A DNA stretch of 64,000 nucleotides from Eimeria necatrix. Its lineage: Eukaryota > Apicomplexa > Conoidasida > Eucoccidiorida > Eimeriidae. Numbering within the stretch: position 1 is the stretch's first letter; the number at the start of each line of letters is the position of its first letter. The notes under the pieces were generated by a model, which saw only the letters and a list, made by a program, of their open reading frames with translations, ran no database searches and had not been told where the DNA came from. Position numbers and translations under genes: made by a program. Below are positions 14,301 to 25,259 of the stretch, one piece after another. The DNA lies in contig NW_013654863.1 in NCBI RefSeq assembly GCF_000499385.1, forward strand, positions 27,442-91,441. The letters run 5' to 3'.

Positions 14301-14552
14301 ACTGCTCGCTATTTCTGTGTGGTGAGGCTATTTGGTGATGCTGCTTGCTGGCGTTGCCTTGTTCTTTGTGGCAAGCGGAGATTTGTTGTGAGTGCTCAAA
14401 AAATATCCTTAAAAGGGCCACTTCTGGCAGCGTACAAGGGACTCCTCTCCAAATTTTGCTCAACATTCAGTGGAAAAAGCAACTGTGATTTAGCACAAAT
14501 CTGGTATAGGAAGCCAGGCTTGTATTACAGCTGATGCCCTCAAGTGATGCCC

Positions 14553-14925
14553 TCAACAGAAAGTACATATACGCGTGCATGATAAAGCACTGAAAAGTAA
14601 GAATCCATGCATTGTAGCCAAGGAGAAAGTATCATTAATTCACATTTGAGGCTTCAAACTAAGTTGTTTCCAGTTCGTTCGAATTTCTAGTTGTAACTGA
14701 GCAGCATAAAATGCAGTTGTAATGCTCACTTAACACAGAAAATATACTCGTGCATGATGAAGCATTGAAAAGTAGGAGTCTGCACTTTTTAACTGAGTAG
14801 AAACTAATATTGATTCACATTCGTGGCTTCAAACTAAGTTGCTTCCAGTTCGCTTGAGTTTCTAGTTGTTACTGAGCAGCAAATAATGCAATTGTGATGC
14901 TCACATACAGAGAAAATGCATGCAA
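14553..14925. repeat. Tandem repeat, about 175-bp unit, two copies plus a start
   Basis: Units start near 14555, 14731 and 14903 with ACAGAAA(A/G)TA(C/T)AT-like sequence. They share CTTCAAACTAAGTTG, CCAGTTCG and TTTCTAGTTGT. Identity between copies is high but not complete. The array lies next to the two exon-like islands at 14935-15262 and would be within an intron if that gene continues leftwards. Confidence 0.75.
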
Positions 14926-14934
14926 TACTTTTAC

Positions 14935-15262
14935 TTCCGGGCTGATGTTGAGTTGAAAGGCAGCCATCAGTCTTAAGCTTAGTTCTTGCTGTTCCCAATG
15001 TCGTCTGAATCCGTCTGGCTTCACAGCAATTGATAGGAATCAAAAGACAAAGCTACGAAGAGGCGCTAGATCCAAAGAAATTGCCTTACAATTTTGGGCC
15101 TAGGGTACTGGGTCACCAGAGTAAGTCTGATGGCAGTATTTTCGAGGCTTCCCAATAGGTGCAACTCATCCCACACTTCACAGACTACGACATAGAAAAG
15201 TGTCATGAGCTGCACCGTCTTCTCCAGCTGCTGCTGATGCTGCTCCTGCTGGAATAGCAGAG
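14935..15262 (-). CDS. Two linked exons of an unidentified protein
   Basis: Exon 15262-15090 follows TTTGCCAG and ends before GTAAGG. It encodes 57 codons with a Gln-rich start, then LEKTVQLMTLFYVVVCEVW and ending LVTQYPRPKI. Exon 15018-14935 follows GCTGTGAAG and ends before GTAAAA. It encodes 28 residues starting PDGFRRHWEQQELSLRLM. The exons join in phase 0, and the residue mix is protein-like (amphipathic helices, aromatic residues), unlike the repeats around them. No family was recognised. An Ala-rich open stretch just upstream (15270-15420) could be a preceding exon. They may belong to one long minus-strand gene with the island near 17.4 kb, or be remnants of a decayed gene. Confidence 0.4.
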
Positions 15263-15534
15263 CTGGCAAAGGGAAACGGTTGGTGATGGAGCATCAGCTG
15301 AAGCATCAGCAGCGGCAGCACAAATTTTAGCAGCTGCAGCTCTTTCACTTGCAGCACTCATAGCAACTACTGCAGAAGCAGCTGGCTCAAATTGTTTTCG
15401 TTACATGGGAGTTTTCAACCAGCCTTCCACGATTTGCTGAGGCGATGAAGTAACATCTGAGAGTAGCACCTAGAAAGGGAGGAAGTGCCTCTCCAGCAGA
15501 GGCCATCAAGCATCAGGGGCGTCTCACTTCTGCA

Positions 15535-16255
15535 GCCTGTTGCTGCTACTTGCTGCTGCTGCTTGTCATTGCTACTTGCTTTCGCTGCTCGTTGTTGCTC
15601 CTTGATGTAGCTGCATCCTGCTGCAGCTGCTCGTTGCTGCTTATTGCTTCTGCTTCATGCTGCGTGCTGCTGCTATTTGCCGCTGCTGCCTGCTGTTGTT
15701 TCTTGCTGTTGCTGGATGGTTCTGCTGCTGCTTCTGTTTGCTATTGCTGCTGGATGCTGTTCTTGTTTGCTCCTGTTGCTACTTGCTGCTGTTTCTGCTG
15801 CTTACTGTTGCGTGCCGCTGCGGCGGCTGCGCGTTGTTCCCACGTGGTGCTGCTTTTACTTGCTGCTGCTTGATGCTGCTGCTGTTTGCTGCCTCTTGCT
15901 TCTGCAGGGTGGTAGGGCTGCTGGCTGCTGCTGCTCGCTGCTGTTGTTTGTTGCGGTCCCGTATTGTTGCTGCTTGGTGCCGTCGCTTACTGCTGCTGCT
16001 TGCTTCTGCCGCTTGCTGCTGATACGTACTGCTGCACGCTATTTGCTGCTGCTGCTGCCTGCTGCTCGCTGCTGGTCGGTGCCGCTATTTGCTACTGCTG
16101 ATTGCTGCTGCTGCCTGCTGCTGCGTGTTGCTGTCTTGGCCTTCTGTTGTGTGTTGCTGCTATTGCTTGCTGCTGCCTTTTATTTTTTGCTGCTGCTGCT
16201 GCTTTCTGGTGCTGACGCCTGCTGCTACTCCGTGCTGCTTGTGGCTATTATACCG
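15535..16255. repeat. Degenerate CTG/TGC-rich tract, copy 2
   Basis: Same kind of imperfect TGCTGC sequence as at 13080-13970, again giving long Cys/Leu-rich frames without conserved islands. It forms the left part of the right copy of the duplicated segment. Confidence 0.8.
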
Positions 16256-16640
16256 TGATTCAAAGAAACATTTTCGGGCGGCGTGTATGTTATAGACAAG
16301 ATGGTCGTTTTGCATCATTTCTAGTGTAGGGAAAAAACATAGAGAAATTCGGAAATTGGGCAGAAGAGACACCCATATGCGTCGCAGTGGCCTCAGACCG
16401 CTGCAGTTCTTCAACCAGCCACAACAGCAGCAGCAGCAACTTGATTAAAACTTGTGGAAAGCTGAATGCCATGAGGCTGGGATTTGGACTGCAGCAACAG
16501 ATGTGGAGTGCTGGGTCAAGACGCCTGCGCTAGTAGCAACAGCATGGAAAATAGGCTCACCAGAATATTTGTTGCAGTCACTTGGTGCTGCTGTCTGTTG
16601 TTGCTTTTTGTTGCTGCTGCTGCTTCTTGGCTGTGTTGCC
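15785..16640. repeat. Duplicated segment, right copy
   Basis: Right-hand partner of 13570-14300, with the same order of landmarks: CTG tract with GTGCCGCTGCGG, AT-richer spacer with CATATGCG, CAG-containing spacer, then a CTTGGTGCTGCTG stretch. Its CTG tract is longer than the left copy's. Confidence 0.7.
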
Positions 16641-16779
16641 CGAGGCTGTTATTTGGTGGCGCTGCTTACTGTTGTTCTTTGGTTGTGCTGTTCGGAGCTG
16701 CTGCGTTTTGCTGTTGTTTGGTGGTGCTTCTCTCTATTACTGCTTGATGATGTTGCTTGGTTGGCTATGCGCCATGTTC

Positions 16780-17150
16780 TCTCCGGCTAGCGCAAACGAA
16801 ATGTAGCTTCGGTGAACAGTATAAGTAGCAGTATTCAGATGTTTCTGGCGCTTCTGCTCCTGCAGAGGCCAATTAACTACTTCTGCTTGGCCGCTGTACT
16901 TCTTGCATGACTGCGTCATTCTGTTCTTTCTGGCTAGCGCAAACGAAATGTAGTATTGGTGAGCAGTGTGAGCAGCAGTATTCAGATGTTTCTGGCGCTT
17001 CTGCTGGTGCAAAGGCCAATTTAACTGCTTCTGCTTGGCCGTTCTACTTCCTGCATGATTACGCCATTCTGTTCTTTTTGACTAGCGCAAACGAAATGTA
17101 GTATGGGTGAACAGTGTGAGCAGCACTATTCAAACTTTTCTGGCGCTTCA
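16780..17150. repeat. Tandem repeat, about 148-bp unit, about 2.5 copies
   Basis: The marker CTAGCGCAAACGAAATGTAG starts at 16787, 16934 and 17082. Each unit continues with GAACAGT or GAGCAGT, CAGTATTCAGATGTTTCTGG, a variable CTGCTCC or CTGGTGC patch and GCTTCTGCTTGGCCG. The third copy breaks off after TTTCTGGCGCTTC. Confidence 0.8.
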
Positions 17151-17336
17151 GAATCAAATGTGATGATTTAGAGCAGCTAGACGCGTTCGTTGGTTGAGTG
17201 CCATAAGACGCCTGTGGAAACCCAAAGCCTAGTTGCATGAGCCAGCATCCCATCAGTGCTTGCTATGCATTTCTGAAGATAAAAATGCGGATGAAGGCTA
17301 TTTCCAAGTTCCGCGCCTTTTTGCGTTGTTGAATTT

Positions 17337-17527
17337 ACGACTTCTCCGAGCCTAGCACAGCAAAGCCGTGCGGAAGAAACAGTCCATCTGGAGGACACGT
17401 GAGACTCTTCTCTAGAATCAAAAATTTGGCTGGAACTGCGAATGGTCTTTTGGGCACAAACGTGCTATCAACTTCAACGTAAGTGCGCAGTCTGGAAGCC
17501 GCCTTAAAAAGATAATTTACCTCGTCC
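17337..17527 (-). CDS. Exon-like island, unidentified protein
   Basis: The minus strand reads an open, protein-like stretch: DEVNYLFKAASRLRTYVEVD, then FVPKRPFAVPAKFLILEKS and PPDGLFLPHGFAVLG. Possible donor sites follow (GTGCTAG or GTAAAT). A second open stretch after TTATCTTCAG near 17275 reads KCIASTDGMLAHATRLW and could be the next exon, but the phase of the join is not settled. No family was recognised. The composition differs from the surrounding non-coding DNA. It may belong with the exons at 14935-15262 on the same strand. Confidence 0.3.
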
Positions 17528-17529
17528 AC

Positions 17530-18452
17530 AGAAATGTGACTCCGCTTGAATTGCCATGCCAGTACATGAACTTTAAGGTATCAAACTGCTTCTTCGACTG
17601 ACGAACCTCTTGCTGCACAATCCTGTGCGTGGGTCACTTAACAGTCCCGTAATATGGCTCCGCCCAGTGTCCTGACACAGAGCCCTTAGTATAGTACGGT
17701 AGATATGCAAACACCACCAAAATCTGGGATTTATAGATTTACCTACTTAACAGGCTGTTCAACACATACCAGCTTTGCAGGCAGCCATCCTTCTGCGCCG
17801 GCCTTGCGATTGAGCAAGACGCTTCATGGTGTCGGCGCAGCGGTCAGCTGCAAGCTTGCCAGTGCCCGCTGCCTTGGCAGATGAGCGGCGTGAAACAAAT
17901 TAAAACAAATATAGCCCTGTATGCAAATGAATATGGAATAATATCGAGCATTTCCAGGGGCCGGATAACTTGGGCCGCGAAACACGCGGTTCCTCCGCTC
18001 ATAAAAGCGGGCTGCTTGCTCCGACGGCGATCATAAGAGAAAGCTACAGTCTGCTTGCTCCTGCTCTTTTCAACCCCTTCCAAAACTAATAAATTTTTGA
18101 GCTTGCGCTCTTTTTGATATTTTAAACCTGTTATAGGTTCCAGCTGCCCAGTGAAGGCGGCTGCCGACCCGAGAGGTTCCTTGCCACGACGTCGATACTT
18201 CCTGTCAAGTCTTTGGCCGTGTGCCTCTTTTTCTGCGCATTGTCCAGCTGACCAGAGTTTTATGGCATTTCTGGAACTTATGTCTGGCTGTTCCGGCTGT
18301 GCTCTTCAAAATTTCCGCAATCGAGCTCGGATTCTCGAATGCTGCGGTTCTTCGCGGCGGCAAACAGTACACACCAGAGAATTGCTTACCCTCCTTCGGT
18401 ATAATTTATGGATTTTTTGTATTTCATCTACAGGAAAGTGACGTAAGGGAAG
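17530..18452. other. Intergenic region, no gene seen
   Basis: No open frame with protein-like composition and no repeat array was recognised. The right part is the 5' flank of the kelch gene, and its promoter is expected here. No specific element was identified. Confidence 0.5.
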
Positions 18453-21400
18453 ATGCAACAATACCAGCACACGGGCACGCCCACGCCCACCGCTGACGGT
18501 ACACGCAGCCCAGTACATTTGGATTCGCACCGTGCGGCTTCATCTCGCCTCTACAGCAATGAAGTCGCAGCAATGTCTTGCGCAGAATCTGATGAGAGCA
18601 TTCGCGGTTTGCCAGAAATGAATGACGATCGCTCACATGGATGTAGCCAACATGAGCAATGTGACATCCTACAGCATGAAAGGGCCGGGCCTTCCACTGC
18701 TATTCAGGAGAAGCCAACCTGCGGAGCTACAAAACAGAAGCTTGAAGAAGACGATAACAATGACACAGAAAGGCAGCAGTCGCGCATATGTGTTCTCAAG
18801 CCGAGAGCAGGGTGCAGCAGTGTTAGCGAGGCAGGAGGCCACGGCCCCACTAAACTGAGGAACAGCCCGACTGAACGCCGTGCTCTTCCCAAGTGGACCT
18901 TCGCAAATTGTACGGCCATTGACATTTTTCCAATGTCTTATGATTTCGAGCCCTTGTCGATGCACAGTGACACGCATGGGGTATGGGTGCTCGTGTATTC
19001 GAAGGCCGGCGCCCTCCGCATCATCCGCTGCTCACCCAAATCAGGAAGCCGACAGTCCGATTTAACAGTATCTGCCAAAGAACTGATGGAACCCTGGGAG
19101 ACCAAGGCAGTGCTGCATATTAACGGCGGGGCAAAGCTCCCGAAACGCCCCCAGGGAGAGATCGGCTTTGTGCGTGTTGGAGATGAGTCATTGCTTCTGG
19201 TCGGGGAGGCAGAAAGCCTTGCCTCGAAGCAAGCTACTCGACTGGCTGTGTACTCCATCGGGTGTAGGGACGAGAGTCATTGTGACAACACTGCAGTAGA
19301 GGTCGAGTTCGAACACCTCACGAGATGGCCGGTTGGCCAGGGAACAGCAGCACCTAGGCCTCGATCCTACTACAGTATAACTGCAGATGAGCAAAGCCAA
19401 AGTTTCCTTTTGTTTGCAGGAGCAGCAGCTGCTGGGTGCCACGAAGGAGAAGAGGCCTCCGGTCCCCTTGAAGAATTCCTGCCGTCTTCTTGGGACATTT
19501 TTGATGATTTGTGGAGTTTCTCTAAGCTCTCACGCCAGTGGCATAGACTCTTTATCATAGCTTCAACTGAAGAAGACGGGCTGGCTACGAATGAGTGCCC
19601 TACATTGCCGTGGCCTCCTGCACGTGCTGGACACTCAGCGGCAGTGTGGGGAGGGTATATGTGGGCGTTTGGCGGCTACACAAAGCGCATAAAAGGCGCT
19701 GGATGCTCAGAGAATGGAGTGGCTGTAGATGATCTCTGGTGTTGGGACATCGAAGGGAACTCTTGGCGGCAGATCCGCCCAGTAGGCAAAGCACCCGCGC
19801 CGAGGTATCGCCATGCGAGCTCCTTCGTTTCTGGTCTTCTCCTCATTTATGGAGGTGCAGCGGCCGATGGGCCAGTGGCCCCAGAAGAAACTCTGTACGC
19901 TGCGAACGTCGCGGACTTAAGGACGGCCGTATGGACACGTGTGACCATCCTTGACGCTCTACCTCCAACTCAGTTCTTCCTTGGCAGTGCTGCCTGCTAT
20001 TCAAATCACGATAAAATAGACAAGGAATTGTTTTTTATCTACGGGAAATCTGATGCATTTTTAATTTCTGAAAATGTGCTAGAGAGCATAGATAACGGTT
20101 GCAGCGCAAGGTCCTGCGAGGAAACACCGGTTGGCGCCCACACGCAAGAAAGGGGCGCGAGCGATCAAGGAACATACAGGAGGCAACGCCTTGACACACC
20201 GGGCAAGCCATGCCTGCCAAGGGAATTTCGTTTATCTTCTGTTCCTCCGGTAGAACGCGGAGCACGGAGCAGCATACTGAGGGCTTCAACTGAAGACCCT
20301 ATAGCACGGGGCGATGAGTCACTAAGGAACAGCGGCCTGGAAGGGGAGCCGCGCATTTGCAATCCCATAGGTCTTCAGATCCTGGTCACCCCCATGGTGA
20401 GATCTGCTCAGCCTGCGCTGACTGCCGCGGGCGCAGGTACTGCAGTTCGGGTTCGAGAGCCGCGGAAGGATCTCTTCACCGCTAACCAAAAAGCCCACTG
20501 GAAGCCTTGTCCACCCTTGCGCTCTTCAGTAGCTCCTGTTGTTTTCCGCCCCCGGTGCCGTGTGCAGCGATGCCCCGGTCAAGACAAAGGGCAGCTACAG
20601 GGTCCTTGTGCTGCCTTGGTTCAGAAGCCTCACCGTCAGATGGCCAGTGGCTATCCTCCAAAGGCCTCCACTGCAGTTTTGCAACAAGCAAACCCTGCTG
20701 TCTATCCACCACGGAGAGAAATCCAGGGCTCAACAATGCTGAGGAGTCAGTCGCACACAACGGAAACGTGGGCGGCCCCAGAACGAATGCGGCAGCAAAG
20801 TCTTCGTGCGATAGACCAGCAGAAACAGCAAGTAACTGAAAGGTATGCAGGCAATTCATTGAGTGCAAAGAGATCTGCACATCTTGAGGCACCGATGCCT
20901 CTCTTACAACATCTGTCTTTTCGTTCTCCCGCACCTCATGATGCAGCATCACGCTCCGCTAGGAGCATTATGGGGGACTCTGTGATGCATGATTGCTTGA
21001 CGTTTGGCACTGCCAATGTAACCAGAGCTTCATTCTCTGGTCGCCGATGGCGTCCGTTGGCTTTGTCCTCAGCTTGTGCAGCGCGGCGGTCATTTTCCGG
21101 TATGCCTTTGCGTGTCCCAATAGAAAATTATGCTCAGCTGCCACCGGTCAAAACAAAAGCTTCCCCAGCCCAAAGTCAAGCAAGTTGCATTGCATTCACA
21201 GAGCAGACAGGCCTTTCAGAGCCCCGCCCTGCTGTAGTGACCGGAGAACAGCCGTTGGGCATCAACAGCGTGAAGGGAGAAAATTCGAGGCTTGTGGTAG
21301 GGCCGACTGTACCTCCTGGAGCAGCTGCAACAGCAGTAGCTGTTGCAGCAGCCCCTGCAACAACAACGACAACAGTTACAGCTGCTACAACGGCACCTGC

Positions 21401-22619
21401 TGCGCCAGCTGATGAAGCATCAAAACACAAGTTTTACCCTCTGGGTACTTTGAGTTCGAACCAGATTGCTGATGAAGCCTCCTCCCCGGTGCATTCCAAC
21501 TACACCGTTCAGCAGTCAGGCCCACGGAGAGTCGATGGGCTGACGGCCCTCATGTTTTGGGCCACCTCGACTTCCAGCGCCTACAGACGCAGCTCCACAG
21601 AGAACGCGACGGTTGGAGGCTCTACCCGGGAAAACAGCAACAGCAGCGTTTCCCAATTCACTAGCCAGGGCAACAGCAGCAGCCAGACCATAGCGGACAC
21701 AAACAATGGAAACAGGGACTCAGAAGCTACCTGCACCCAACGCAGTATCGACGGCGATTTTGCCTGCCAGGGCACACGTCGCAGCTCTTTGCCTCCACTG
21801 TCGACTACTTCAAGGCTCTATCATTCGCCTCAAAGTCAAGAGCAGCGCCTTGCAGCCATGTTCTATTCTTCACAGCTGTCAGCTGCTAGTGCTCCAGCTC
21901 AGCGCTGTAGCGCAGAACGGGCTTCTCTCCCGCCTCTGCCTTACTCGGTCAGTATGAAGCCCCCTGCGGCTGCTGACGCCCCTAAATCAATGGTAGCACG
22001 GCGAGTGGCTGCTCACGCCTTTGTTGCCGAACCGACGGGGCTGACGGGTGATGAGGGCCTCTCCTTCCCTCGTCCCGCCCGGAAAGTGAAAGCCTCCAGC
22101 AGCACCAAAATGCGGCGATCGGGCACCAACAGCAAGCCAAAAGCCAAGACTTCAGCTGAGGGTTCTGGAAAGGAGAAGCACAGAGATGCCCATAGTGCTA
22201 AGGCAATGCCGCGCCAATCCAGCAGCAATTCGCGTCAGCCGCTTAGGGCCACTGCTGCAGCCATCCGGCGAGCCAGCAAAAGGGCTGCCTCGCAGCAGCA
22301 AGCCGCTGCATCAACAGCCGGTAGGGTTACAAGTCTCATGCCGACTCGGAAGGTAAGCCGAGAAGGCAACAGTCACACACAAGTTGGATACTGCGTAACA
22401 AAAATAAAGCCAGCCCTTCAGGGCCCCCGCAGATCAAGTACCATCCCCAGGATGGCATCTCCACTGGCGCCACTAGAGGATTCGCTTCTGAGGCGGATGG
22501 TCGGCTGGCCTCCCGAAGCGATCGCTGCTGTGCTGGTGCACAAAGTCAACATGTCGCTGGAGCCAATGCAGAGACGCCGACTTAGCAGCGTGAAGCACAA
22601 GTCTACGCAAAAGGGGTAA
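18453..22619 (+). CDS. Kelch-repeat protein, single exon
   Basis: An uninterrupted frame of 1388 codons starts at the first ATG and ends TAA. Kelch blades lie at about residues 150-500. Visible units include RPRSYYSITADEQSQSFLLF at about 300 with DDLWSFSKLSRQWHRL at about 351, RAGHSAAVWGGYMWAFGGY at about 390 with DDLWCWDIEGNSWRQI at about 426, and PRYRHASSFVSGLLLIYGG at about 450. The GG pair and the spaced Tyr and Trp of kelch motifs are present. Kelch units form beta-propellers used for protein binding. No BTB, RING or phosphatase domain was seen. Residues 500-1388 look disordered: Ser/Ala/Arg-rich with short Ala-Thr runs near 955-985, and a strongly basic C-terminal quarter. AATAAA at 22633 may be the polyadenylation signal. 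Partner and role are unknown. Confidence 0.85.
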   Translation: MQQYQHTGTPTPTADGTRSPVHLDSHRAASSRLYSNEVAAMSCAESDESIRGLPEMNDDRSHGCSQHEQCDILQHERAGPSTAIQEKPTCGATKQKLEEDDNNDTERQQSRICVLKPRAGCSSVSEAGGHGPTKLRNSPTERRALPKWTFANCTAIDIFPMSYDFEPLSMHSDTHGVWVLVYSKAGALRIIRCSPKSGSRQSDLTVSAKELMEPWETKAVLHINGGAKLPKRPQGEIGFVRVGDESLLLVGEAESLASKQATRLAVYSIGCRDESHCDNTAVEVEFEHLTRWPVGQGTAAPRPRSYYSITADEQSQSFLLFAGAAAAGCHEGEEASGPLEEFLPSSWDIFDDLWSFSKLSRQWHRLFIIASTEEDGLATNECPTLPWPPARAGHSAAVWGGYMWAFGGYTKRIKGAGCSENGVAVDDLWCWDIEGNSWRQIRPVGKAPAPRYRHASSFVSGLLLIYGGAAADGPVAPEETLYAANVADLRTAVWTRVTILDALPPTQFFLGSAACYSNHDKIDKELFFIYGKSDAFLISENVLESIDNGCSARSCEETPVGAHTQERGASDQGTYRRQRLDTPGKPCLPREFRLSSVPPVERGARSSILRASTEDPIARGDESLRNSGLEGEPRICNPIGLQILVTPMVRSAQPALTAAGAGTAVRVREPRKDLFTANQKAHWKPCPPLRSSVAPVVFRPRCRVQRCPGQDKGQLQGPCAALVQKPHRQMASGYPPKASTAVLQQANPAVYPPRREIQGSTMLRSQSHTTETWAAPERMRQQSLRAIDQQKQQVTERYAGNSLSAKRSAHLEAPMPLLQHLSFRSPAPHDAASRSARSIMGDSVMHDCLTFGTANVTRASFSGRRWRPLALSSACAARRSFSGMPLRVPIENYAQLPPVKTKASPAQSQASCIAFTEQTGLSEPRPAVVTGEQPLGINSVKGENSRLVVGPTVPPGAAATAVAVAAAPATTTTTVTAATTAPAAPADEASKHKFYPLGTLSSNQIADEASSPVHSNYTVQQSGPRRVDGLTALMFWATSTSSAYRRSSTENATVGGSTRENSNSSVSQFTSQGNSSSQTIADTNNGNRDSEATCTQRSIDGDFACQGTRRSSLPPLSTTSRLYHSPQSQEQRLAAMFYSSQLSAASAPAQRCSAERASLPPLPYSVSMKPPAAADAPKSMVARRVAAHAFVAEPTGLTGDEGLSFPRPARKVKASSSTKMRRSGTNSKPKAKTSAEGSGKEKHRDAHSAKAMPRQSSSNSRQPLRATAAAIRRASKRAASQQQAAASTAGRVTSLMPTRKVSREGNSHTQVGYCVTKIKPALQGPRRSSTIPRMASPLAPLEDSLLRRMVGWPPEAIAAVLVHKVNMSLEPMQRRRLSSVKHKSTQKG

Positions 22620-22639
22620 CAGTTGGCTTGTAAATAAAG

Positions 22640-23699
22640 TAAGGAGCTTTGTTTTAGAATATACCCCTGAATTTATGCATAAAACCGGCAGCAGCCCTAC
22701 AGTCGCACGACAACAGCTAGTTAGCTGCAAGCTTTCATCTTTTTTGGTCGGCAGTGAAGTGCCGCCGGTGCAGCCACCGGACTGCCGACTTCCGTGCTAA
22801 TCATTGCATAATGATCAGACCCTACTAGCTTTAAGCCTATTTTTTGACGAGGCTTTTCTCTAGATTTTTCAGTTCGCTGAAGGAGGAACGCTATGACGCA
22901 CGTAACTCGGCTTAGCCTTTCTAAAATCCTCAGTAGCTTTGATTAGGAGAGCTTGATTTCGGTTCGGGTACAAGGTCAAGTACTTTGCCTCACTATTAGG
23001 GGCTGATTTCATGAACCTGACAGTGAGCGAAGCTGCCACATATGTTGCACCAGAATGCGAATTTTCTAGTCCTCAACCCTGAAAGAAGTGGTAAATAATC
23101 GGACCATGTGGCTGAATTTTCTAGTAGCTAGTACATTTCAGCAAAGTTTATCGACGTGCACACTAACGGATTCTTTTGATCGTTGTAGGTAATACCTGAA
23201 TGAAGGCATGAGCTGCATGATTCGAACTGCAAGACATGAACTTGGTTTGTAAGTTTCGTATTGTAAATAGTTTACTTCGCATCCAGAGGTACGGAAATTT
23301 GTATTCCAAAACCAGTATATTTCTTAGATCAATGCTTTTTCGTATGGGTTTTTCAGTGTATTTTGCTGCTTGACCTGTTTATTACAGGTTGAGGACTGCA
23401 CGCTGTTGCCGTGGCGCACAAGCTTGTTATTTGCTGCGATCACTTGGAAATCCTTCAAAAATAAGACAAACACATAAGTGACCCTTTAGAATTTGTAGAA
23501 CTGAGTTCTTGTCACATTTTTCTCGTGTGCTACAAGGGCTGTCCACGTTTGACCCCGCTAGGCTGCTTCGGCCTCGGGCCAGCCCCTCTGTCGTGCTGCT
23601 GTCGGTGCACTTTATGAAAAGGGTTTTGCTTCATAAGCATCAGTAAAAAAATCGGTTTTAAATAAATAGAGCAAACAAGAGCCGGCGGATCGATTGAAA
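22640..23699. other. Intergenic region, no gene seen
   Basis: About 1 kb, somewhat AT-rich, between two plus-strand genes. No open frame of note, no CAG runs and no telomere-like repeats were seen. It presumably holds the 3' flank of the kelch gene and the promoter of the coiled-coil gene. Confidence 0.6.
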
Positions 23700-25259
23700 A
23701 TGTCGACTGAGAAGGCCACACAAGCCATTCCCTGCTCTACACCGGGGTCACCTAACACTGCGGAGGGGGCTACTTCTTTGCAGGAGCTGCGGAGCCAGAT
23801 TGCTGCTCAAGCCGGCAGACTTATACTTGTCAGCGAGAAGAAGCACAGCAATGGCTATAGCGTCTACTACCAGGTGCTGCCGATGCATCATCTGCATGTC
23901 GCCCCAGTGCTACACACCAAGCAACGTAGAGGATCTGAACCTCACGAGACACAGCGCCCTGCACCAAGGCAAAAAGCCAACACCAGAACAATCGCTTGTC
24001 ATTTTTTGCGTGCAGCCGGCGGCCAGCAGCGAAAACATCTGCCAGAAATATTACGAAGAAGTGCTGCAGCGGTGGCAACAGCGCTACAAAAAGGGAGATC
24101 GTCCTGGAGTTGAGAAAAAGCTGAGGGATGCAGAGGCCCGAAGAGCCACAATAAGGCAAGACACACTCGAGAGGCTGGCAAAACACATGCTACGCATACA
24201 GCAAGCGTTGGGCAAGAGGCAGGAGCTCTTCAACTCCAAATGTACACAAACACAAAAGGCAAGCAATAACGTACAGCATGACCAAACCTCGCCACAGATC
24301 TCCCCTTCCCTTTTTCCCTGTGACCACTAGCGTGAATCACATACGTGACCAGTTGGCTGTTTGCCGTTACTTGTGACCGCAGGCGTTAGCGAGGGTGCTG
24401 GAGGCACTGCACCGGCGCGCTAAGAGGCAGCAGGAGCTCAAAAACAAATTCATGGAACTGTACAAGAGGAGTGCAAGGTTGGTACCAGTCTTACTGTCGC
24501 AAGGTGATGCTGCTAACAGATAATCTTAGACTCTCGTGTCGCAAGTTACAAAATGCATTGCAAGGGGGACGCCCGTGCTCTAAGGTTAAGGGCTACAGGA
24601 AGGACGCGCTCTGTATAAACAGCAGCACGCATTATTACAAATCTTGTAAATTTCCACTCTTGAGTAGAGACAAGATTTCGGTCGTCCGTATGTGGCATAG
24701 GAACCGCGAAGAGGTCAAGCGCCGGGCAGCGGAGCTGCAGCGGCGCATAGAAGCACGAGAGAAGCAAGCACACGCCTTGCGCTGTGAGCAGCTCCAAAAG
24801 AAACGAAAGAAGGGATCCGCAGCAGCAGTAGCAGACAAGACAAACAATGCCTCTTCATCCGTCACAAGTAAGCCTCTACGCTGTTTGTGTTTCACTCAAC
24901 AGCAACAACCACAATAGATATGCAGAAGCACAAATTTGCTGCATGTTTCCGTCTTGGTGGCCCGTATTGAGCATGCGATGACTCTGCCATGGTCTCCAAA
25001 GACTTCTGGTGTTTTTGTTGCTTCAGCTGAAGCATAGGACTACTAACGCTAATCCGGCTAGCTACAGCTGGCAAGACACAGAGGGCACAGCTTTGCTGTT
25101 GCCTCTTCACGTGTTCTTGCATAAGCCTTCTTTGTTTTCATAGTTAAGGCAGTGCGCGGGGAGATTTACACAAGTAGGCAGGGCTGCCGTTGCTGCTGCA
25201 GTGGCAGCCGCAGCGGCTGCTGCAGCCGGTCTCAATGTGACTCCTTACTACGCGCATAG
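23700..25259 (+). CDS. Basic coiled-coil protein, five exons, family unknown
   Basis: Exons are 23700-23873, 24016-24270, 24383-24477, 24701-24867 and 25144-25259. All junctions keep the frame and give 268 residues. The second exon was placed after the pyrimidine-rich acceptor TTTTTTGCGTGCAG. The protein begins MSTEKATQAIPC. From about residue 60 it is almost entirely charged helix: ENICQKYYEEVLQRWQQRY, LERLAKHMLRIQQALGKRQE, ALHRRAKRQQELKNKFMELY and EEVKRRAAELQRRIEAREK. This predicts a long coiled coil, with a Lys/Arg-rich patch (KKRKKG) that could be a nuclear signal or bind nucleic acid or tubulin. No catalytic motif is visible. The end of exon 2 is the least certain junction because its donor is GTACAG. 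It converges with minus-strand exons starting at 25584. Confidence 0.6.

Noticed and set aside
13154..16295. Long Cys/Leu-rich frames that look like membrane or cysteine-rich proteins
   Set aside because: They are produced by CTG repeats read in three frames. All frames are equally open and no conserved islands occur.
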